Origin: Candidatus Bathyarchaeota archaeon
GTDB lineage: Archaea > Thermoproteota > Bathyarchaeia > RBG-16-48-13 > GCA-020355125
Length of the DNA: 17,152 nt
Direction: 5' to 3'
Assembly: GCA_026014905.1 (NCBI GenBank)
Contig: JAOZHK010000179.1
Span: forward strand, 1 to 17,152
In this document: one piece after another, positions 13,402-17,152 of the stretch
How positions within the stretch are numbered: position 1 is the stretch's first letter
Layout: each line of letters begins with the position of its first letter
Translations under genes and position numbers: made by a program
The notes under the pieces: generated by a model
What the model was told of the DNA's origin: nothing
Seen by the model: the letters and a program-made list of their open reading frames with translations, nothing else
Database searches by the model: none

Positions 13402-14442
13402 TTATTGAGTTATAAGAACTTTAATTGATCCTGATGCTTTGTCCACAGCTGTGCGGAAAGCTTGACCGATTTCAGTCAATGGAAACCGATGAGTGATTAG
13501 TGGCAGAGCATTGATTTTTTTCCTCGCTACTAACTCTATTACTGCGGAAAAATCTTTTTGCATACCGCTATATCCATAGCACATCGATCCTACTATTTGG
13601 AGCTCTTTGGAGACAATGGGTCTGAGGGAGACATTGAATGCATGAGTATACCCTCCGACCAAGCAGATTGTCCCACCTTTTCGGATCAGGGTGAGTGCGT
13701 CTTGAAAGGTTTGTTCAATGGCTATAGTATCAATAACAATGTCTATTGTGTCCTTGCTCGCCGTTTCATTGAGCAAGGTCTCATACGACTTGGTGGAGGT
13801 TCGGAGTATTTGGTCAGCTCCGAGAGTTTCTGCCATTCTTGCTTGCTGGTCATATTTTGCAGTGACGAAGATGTTGCGAATACCGATCGCTTTCGCAACG
13901 ACTACACAGCAGAGACCAATAGTGCCCGCACCAAGAATCGCAATATGATTCGATGAACGTGGGTGCGTACGAAAAAGTGATCGATAGGCTACTGCTAGGG
14001 GTTCGATGAGGGCCCCTTCTTCAAAGGAAAATGTATCAGGGAGAATAAAGACTGAGGACTCAGGGAGTAAGGCGTATTCTGCGAAACCTCCGTGCCCTTC
14101 GCGAGTTCCAATGTAACTACGATCAGCACACAGATTGTACAAGCCCGTCCGACAGAATGTACATTTACCACAATGACTGAAGCATTCTGCACATATATGA
14201 TCACCGTTCGTTACTGACGTAACCTCTGGTCCTACTTCGACAACCTCTCCACTGAACTCATGACCCGAAGCTATATCACTTGGCTGTTTCCAGTCGCCAA
14301 AGTACTCATGAAGATCACTTCCACAGATTCCTGAAGCTTTATTCTGAACAAGGACATGTCCTGGTTTAACAGTCGGGATAGGAATTTCTTTAACACGAAT
14401 ATCTTGTGGACCCGTATAGATTCCTGCTTTCATTGTTTTCAC
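13402..14442 (-). CDS. Zinc-dependent medium-chain alcohol/polyol dehydrogenase
   Basis: 346 residues, MDR fold. Catalytic zinc ligands Cys40 (GICGSD), His61-Glu62 (GHEFSG) and Glu147; structural zinc loop C91-x2-C94-x2-C97-x7-C105; Rossmann GAGTIG (171-176). Overall pattern is that of the sorbitol/threonine/2,3-butanediol dehydrogenase group, which oxidises secondary alcohols with NAD(P). After the second cofactor strand the sequence is VTAKYDQQ rather than the acidic residue typical of strict NAD users, so NADP use is possible. GTG at 14442 (GGAGAAGG 5 bases upstream) is the start; ATG three codons later is possible. Lies between the flavin reductase and the aminotransferase in one direction. 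Cytosolic. Confidence 0.92.
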   Translation of the reverse strand: MKTMKAGIYTGPQDIRVKEIPIPTVKPGHVLVQNKASGICGSDLHEYFGDWKQPSDIASGHEFSGEVVEVGPEVTSVTNGDHICAECFSHCGKCTFCRTGLYNLCADRSYIGTREGHGGFAEYALLPESSVFILPDTFSFEEGALIEPLAVAYRSLFRTHPRSSNHIAILGAGTIGLCCVVVAKAIGIRNIFVTAKYDQQARMAETLGADQILRTSTKSYETLLNETASKDTIDIVIDTIAIEQTFQDALTLIRKGGTICLVGGYTHAFNVSLRPIVSKELQIVGSMCYGYSGMQKDFSAVIELVARKKINALPLITHRFPLTEIGQAFRTAVDKASGSIKVLITQ

Positions 14443-14556
14443 TATTGCCTTCTCCTACATAACATCCATGATAGCATTTACCAGCTGAGCGTATAAAAAG
14501 GCTTGGAGCTCCTTAATCAGGCAGCGCTTGTCGGTGTGAATCATTGGAACAATGTC

Positions 14557-15066
14557 TTAGCTGTCTTTCAGAACTGTGAGAATCCGGCCGTAGTACAGGG
14601 TATGATAGTCTCCTGCTGAATAACAACTATCCCGTACAGGTACTGAAATTTGTTCCGGCTGAACTAGTGATGTCCCTATTACTTGACATTCAATGTGTGC
14701 AATACATTCCTGGATTATCGGGGCTTTGACATGTTTACCAGGCTTCGTAGTTAACCCACATTCACTGAATTTATCATAATCACGTCCTGATACCCGACCA
14801 CAGTACGCTGCTGTATCTTCCATTCCTGCCGCAGGGACATTCACAGAAAATTCCCCTGTCGCTTCAATAAACTCATAAGTATATCTGCTGGGCCTCACAG
14901 CAACCATGTACACTGGTTCTCGCCATAAGCGACCGACTAATCCCCAACCGATTGTCATAACGTTATTCCGGTCATCTGTGGTACATGATGTGAGAAGTAA
15001 TCCATCGCGAGAAAGCTTCTTTTGCATGTCTTGAAATATGTCTTCTAGCTGACATTCGCTTTTCAT
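14557..15066 (-). CDS. Flavin reductase-like (FMN-binding split-barrel) protein
   Basis: 169 residues. The motif MTIGWGLVGRLWREPVYMVAVRPSRYTYEFI followed by FSVNVP (about 38-79) is the FMN-binding core of the flavin reductase-like family. The insert DTAAYCGRVSGRDYDKF and the ending DYHTLYYGRILTVL match an anaerobe/archaeal subgroup of small flavoproteins; cysteines at 6, 29, 90, 104, 122, 128 and 149 hint at redox or metal use. ATG at 15066 is preferred over the TTG one codon earlier because AGGAG lies 7 bases upstream. It heads the minus-strand run (flavin reductase, dehydrogenase, aminotransferase, S component, HAD). Probable FMN reductase or electron carrier; partner unknown. Confidence 0.85.
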   Translation of the reverse strand: MKSECQLEDIFQDMQKKLSRDGLLLTSCTTDDRNNVMTIGWGLVGRLWREPVYMVAVRPSRYTYEFIEATGEFSVNVPAAGMEDTAAYCGRVSGRDYDKFSECGLTTKPGKHVKAPIIQECIAHIECQVIGTSLVQPEQISVPVRDSCYSAGDYHTLYYGRILTVLKDS

Positions 15067-15203
15067 CAATATCTCCTAGATATTGTGTATCCAGTCATTC
15101 TCTTTTAAACTGAGTGTCGCTCGGCTGGGACCTATTCGTGTGCGGTAGATATTAGTTCATGTACGTTCAGAAAAGGAAATTATTCGATCTTCCAGTTAGT
15201 CCT

Positions 15204-15211
15204 GGGAGGAG
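15204..15211 (+). promoter_or_regulatory. Strong Shine-Dalgarno that sets the C_GCAxxG_C_C start
   Basis: GGGAGGAG with a 7-base spacer to ATG 15219. It argues against the longer frame from ATG 15159, whose first 20 residues have no family counterpart. Confidence 0.7.
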
Positions 15212-15218
15212 TTTCCTC

Positions 15219-15683
15219 ATGAATTCGAAAAATCAAATGAATAATCGTGATTATTATATTAGGAAGGCTGTGAATTACTTTCAGAGTGGATATATCTGCG
15301 CACAAGCTGTGTTGATGACGATGCAAGAGTTTTGGCACGTTCAGACACCTATCGAGCCTAAAATTGCATCAGCATTTGGGGCAGGCATTGGACGGCGGGG
15401 GTCGCTATGTGGTGCATTAACTGGAGGTATTCTCGCAATTAGCTGGGCATACGGAACGAATAATCCCAGCTCCGAGGAGAGGCAACCAGCTTATGCACTG
15501 GCTTTAGAGTATTATAATCGCTTTCACCATGTCTGTGGAAGCGTCCTCTGTCGCGAGCTTATCGGATACGACTTAACGGTCCCTGAACAGCAACAAGCAG
15601 CCCGTCGAGCCAACGTCTACATGGATCAGTGCGTTCAATATATCGAGAGCGCTATTACTATTCTCATGAATCTTTCTCGCTAG
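15219..15683 (+). CDS. C_GCAxxG_C_C family redox protein
   Basis: 154 residues of helical fold. The family's cysteine signature is visible: C27 in GYICAQAVL, then GAGIGRRGSLCGALTGG (54-70, Cys64), C106 and C111 in HVCGSVLCREL, and C138. Members are common in anaerobes, are thought to be redox-active or metal-binding, and often sit near oxidoreductases. Divergently arranged with the flavin reductase-like gene, sharing a 150-bp spacer, which suggests joint control. The stop is TAG within CGCTAGCTT, one of the TAGC-type motifs. Confidence 0.85.
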   Translation: MNSKNQMNNRDYYIRKAVNYFQSGYICAQAVLMTMQEFWHVQTPIEPKIASAFGAGIGRRGSLCGALTGGILAISWAYGTNNPSSEERQPAYALALEYYNRFHHVCGSVLCRELIGYDLTVPEQQQAARRANVYMDQCVQYIESAITILMNLSR

Positions 15684-15716
15684 CTTCAGCTTCGACTTCA
15701 CTATTAATTAACTGAT

Positions 15717-16757
15717 TCAACCACCTTGCTCATGGGAGAAAATATACGCAATTTTAGCGCCAGTTTGCACTGTCTGGAGACTTCCTGAAGTACCCAGGAT
15801 GTCACCACAAGGATATGCCCATGTATATCCTTCAACTGGCATCATGATGCGTTCAAGGACGTCTCCGTATACATCGTATACCTCTGCAAGTACTTCATCT
15901 CGTAAAATTTTTTCACCTGGCTTTTTCAGGAATCGAATCAATCCTCCGCGATTAGCGCGGATGATCCCCTGAGCTTTATTGATGCCAGGAATGATGGGGA
16001 ATCCTTTTTGCGCTTCTAATTCGCCTTCAATCATTCCAAATGCTTTCATGATGTTAAGAACTCCTTTGATTCCTGCACTAGTTGATGGCTCCGAGATCCA
16101 TCGACCATCAATTAGCTCCATTAGGACAACGGGCACACCTTTTCTCGCAGCTAGATTTCCTAGAGTTGCCGGTGCATCGTTGGGAATCGGGCTTTCTGCA
16201 ACGATCGTGGTGACGCCAAAAGCTTCAGCCATCTTTTCAACTCGTTCCCGGGTTTCAGGATTACCAATGTTGATGGCTTGATAGATGAGGGAATCAGGTC
16301 GTGTGTTACAATGGATGTTGATTACTAAGTCTGCTTTACTCCACGCTTCCTTCCATACTGCATGAGCTAACCGCTCTGTAGAGGTTCCGGAGGGGTGATC
16401 CACCGTTAAAAGACTTCCACTTCCGCCGCCTCCTAGATCAAGGTTGTCGATCCAGGAGAGGTATTGATGATGCATGAAAGCAAGTGGGTTTTCAACGGGG
16501 ATTCCGATGACTGCCCCAGTAAGATGCTTTGCATCAAGCATTTCCCTCATGACACAACGAATCACTTCAATACCCTGAATTTCAATACCATGTTGCGTTG
16601 AAACGAGAAGAAGCGTGGGACCTTCATAGCACCCATTCATCACAAGAACTGGAATATCAATTCGAGTCGTCGTGTTAAGCTCGATTCCTTGAATAAGCCC
16701 TTTTTTCAATTCACCACGTTTTGCAACGGCATTTCCAACAGTAATACTCTCCGGCAA
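15717..16757 (-). CDS. M14-type zinc hydrolase, aspartoacylase/succinylglutamate desuccinylase-like
   Basis: 346 residues. Zinc ligands are clear: His56 and Glu59 in QHGIE, and His149 in NIHCN; Glu214 (LMELIDG) is the expected general base. The C-terminal half (about 270-346) has the beta-rich biotinyl-like/hammerhead segment seen in this family (IRFLKKPGEKILRDEVLAEVYDVYG), often described for putative deacylases. Such enzymes remove acyl groups from amino acids. The usual substrate-carboxylate arginine motif (NR near FPG) appears as NLDLGGGGSGS (105-115), so the arginine is missing and the substrate may lack that carboxylate. TTG at 16757 is the start, as no in-frame ATG precedes the domain. 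It could supply the amino compound handled by the aminotransferase gene run (inference). Confidence 0.88.
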   Translation of the reverse strand: MPESITVGNAVAKRGELKKGLIQGIELNTTTRIDIPVLVMNGCYEGPTLLLVSTQHGIEIQGIEVIRCVMREMLDAKHLTGAVIGIPVENPLAFMHHQYLSWIDNLDLGGGGSGSLLTVDHPSGTSTERLAHAVWKEAWSKADLVINIHCNTRPDSLIYQAINIGNPETRERVEKMAEAFGVTTIVAESPIPNDAPATLGNLAARKGVPVVLMELIDGRWISEPSTSAGIKGVLNIMKAFGMIEGELEAQKGFPIIPGINKAQGIIRANRGGLIRFLKKPGEKILRDEVLAEVYDVYGDVLERIMMPVEGYTWAYPCGDILGTSGSLQTVQTGAKIAYIFSHEQGG

Positions 16758-16800
16758 CTTATTTCATCTCTCACAGTCAGTTGAATATACTTTCAAAAAA

Positions 16801-16814
16801 TGATATATAACTAA
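16801..16814 (-). promoter_or_regulatory. Putative TATA box of the M14 hydrolase gene
   Basis: On the minus strand GTTATATATCA lies about 45-55 bp before the TTG start, so transcription would begin near 16780 with a 20-base leader. The palindrome TTACGCGCGCGCGTAA (16818-16833) sits immediately upstream, where an activator, or a Z-DNA-prone tract, could act. Confidence 0.4.
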
Positions 16815-16817
16815 CGA

Positions 16818-16833
16818 TTACGCGCGCGCGTAA
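16818..16833. repeat. 16-bp palindrome TTACGCGCGCGCGTAA
   Basis: Ten bases of CG flanked by TTA/TAA; perfect palindrome. Only CG tract in the right half of the window. Confidence 0.7.
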
Positions 16834-16852
16834 AGACGCGGGCACTCGCCAG

Positions 16853-16863
16853 CTCGCTAGCTT
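16853..16863. repeat. TAGC-type motif CGCTAGCTTA
   Basis: Same core (GCTAGCTTA) as at 1756, 6118 and 7852. Lies just after the end of the partial serine-hydrolase gene and paired with the CG palindrome 20 bp away. Confidence 0.5.
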
Positions 16864-16872
16864 ATACAACCA

Positions 16873-17152
16873 TTATCTATCGGGACGATGAAGTCGCATG
16901 TTGAGTCGAAGCCAGGCTATACTGCCATCATTACTTCGTACGAACTGAGCGAGATCCCCTGTATGGGGCGTATGTATACCTATGATGTGATCGTCGTCAT
17001 AGAATCTGTATTGAACGGGCGGAGTAAGCTCCGGTGATGTAGGTGGAGTGTCTTTCGTCGGAAATCCCCCTAGCGATTGACGACGTATCAGAAGTGTTTC
17101 GTCTTGAATATGCACGGAAGCAGCTGTGAGTGTTGCTGAATAGTTCCCAGTA
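16873..17152 (-). CDS. C-terminal end of a probable beta-lactamase-fold serine hydrolase (cut by window edge)
   Basis: The frame is open to the right edge: 92 residues visible, starting TGNYSATLTAASVHIQDE and ending LRLNMRLHRPDR. The phrase YRFYDDDHIIGIHTP...GDLAQFVRSNDGSIAWLRLNMRLHR recalls the beta-strand C-terminal domain after the catalytic domain in class C beta-lactamase/PBP4*-type serine hydrolases, which typically ends in such an FxRxxDGxxxWLR motif. The active-site residues are outside the window, so function cannot be judged. The first possible start codon inside the window (GTG at 17115) is not a real start, since coding character continues beyond it. Confidence 0.6.
   Translation of the reverse strand, partial: TGNYSATLTAASVHIQDETLLIRRQSLGGFPTKDTPPTSPELTPPVQYRFYDDDHIIGIHTPHTGDLAQFVRSNDGSIAWLRLNMRLHRPDR

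Noticed and set aside
15159..15218. N-terminal extension of the C_GCAxxG_C_C protein from ATG 15159
   Set aside because: A strong Shine-Dalgarno places the start at 15219, and the extra 20 residues have no counterpart in the family.

Overview
The window reads as chromosomal DNA of an archaeon. Two consecutive group II chaperonin (thermosome) genes lie at the left end, a DUF2153-like protein follows (I know that family from archaea), and several genes have A/T-rich TATA-like boxes upstream with Shine-Dalgarno motifs close to their starts. Anaerobic-type iron-sulfur and flavin genes fit an anaerobe. I cannot fix the phylum from sequence alone; an uncultivated Asgard- or TACK-type archaeon is a guess.

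Left part (1-4.0 kb): thermosome subunit 1 is cut by the left edge and thermosome subunit 2 is complete. Both are on the minus strand. Each is preceded by a closely similar 62-bp promoter module with identical internal spacing. A pair of ATGA-coupled small plus-strand ORFs, the second with a zinc-ribbon pattern, diverges from the first module.

Middle part (3.8-8.0 kb): sparse and decayed-looking. It holds a frameshifted hypothetical ORF, a 48-aa Cys-rich mini-protein, a VOC/glyoxalase-fold protein, a DUF2153-like protein, a possible 44-aa ORF, a DUF4184-like membrane protein, a helix-hairpin-helix pseudogene with an in-frame TAG and a frameshift, and a 28-codon gene remnant. The spaces are dotted with two self-complementary tracts, (TAGC)n and (CG)n, often alternating and often sitting at gene ends or at the edges of broken genes. 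They are nearly absent from 9.8 to 15.6 kb. This is the strongest unexplained pattern in the window.

Right part (8.0-17.15 kb): ordinary, tightly packed metabolic genes. They are an SDR oxidoreductase, a TspO/MBR-like membrane protein, a QueG-like double [4Fe-4S] protein, a HAD-like protein, an ECF-type S component, a class III aminotransferase, a zinc-dependent medium-chain dehydrogenase, a flavin reductase-like protein, a divergent C_GCAxxG_C_C protein, an M14-type aspartoacylase/desuccinylase-like protein, and the C-terminal end of a probable beta-lactamase-fold serine hydrolase cut by the right edge. The minus-strand run 15.07 to 10.57 kb looks like an operon or a pair of operons. Transporter, transaminase, dehydrogenase and flavin reductase together suggest uptake and oxidation of an amino or amino-acid-like compound, but the substrate cannot be read from the sequence. 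I saw no tRNA, rRNA, CRISPR array or insertion sequence.
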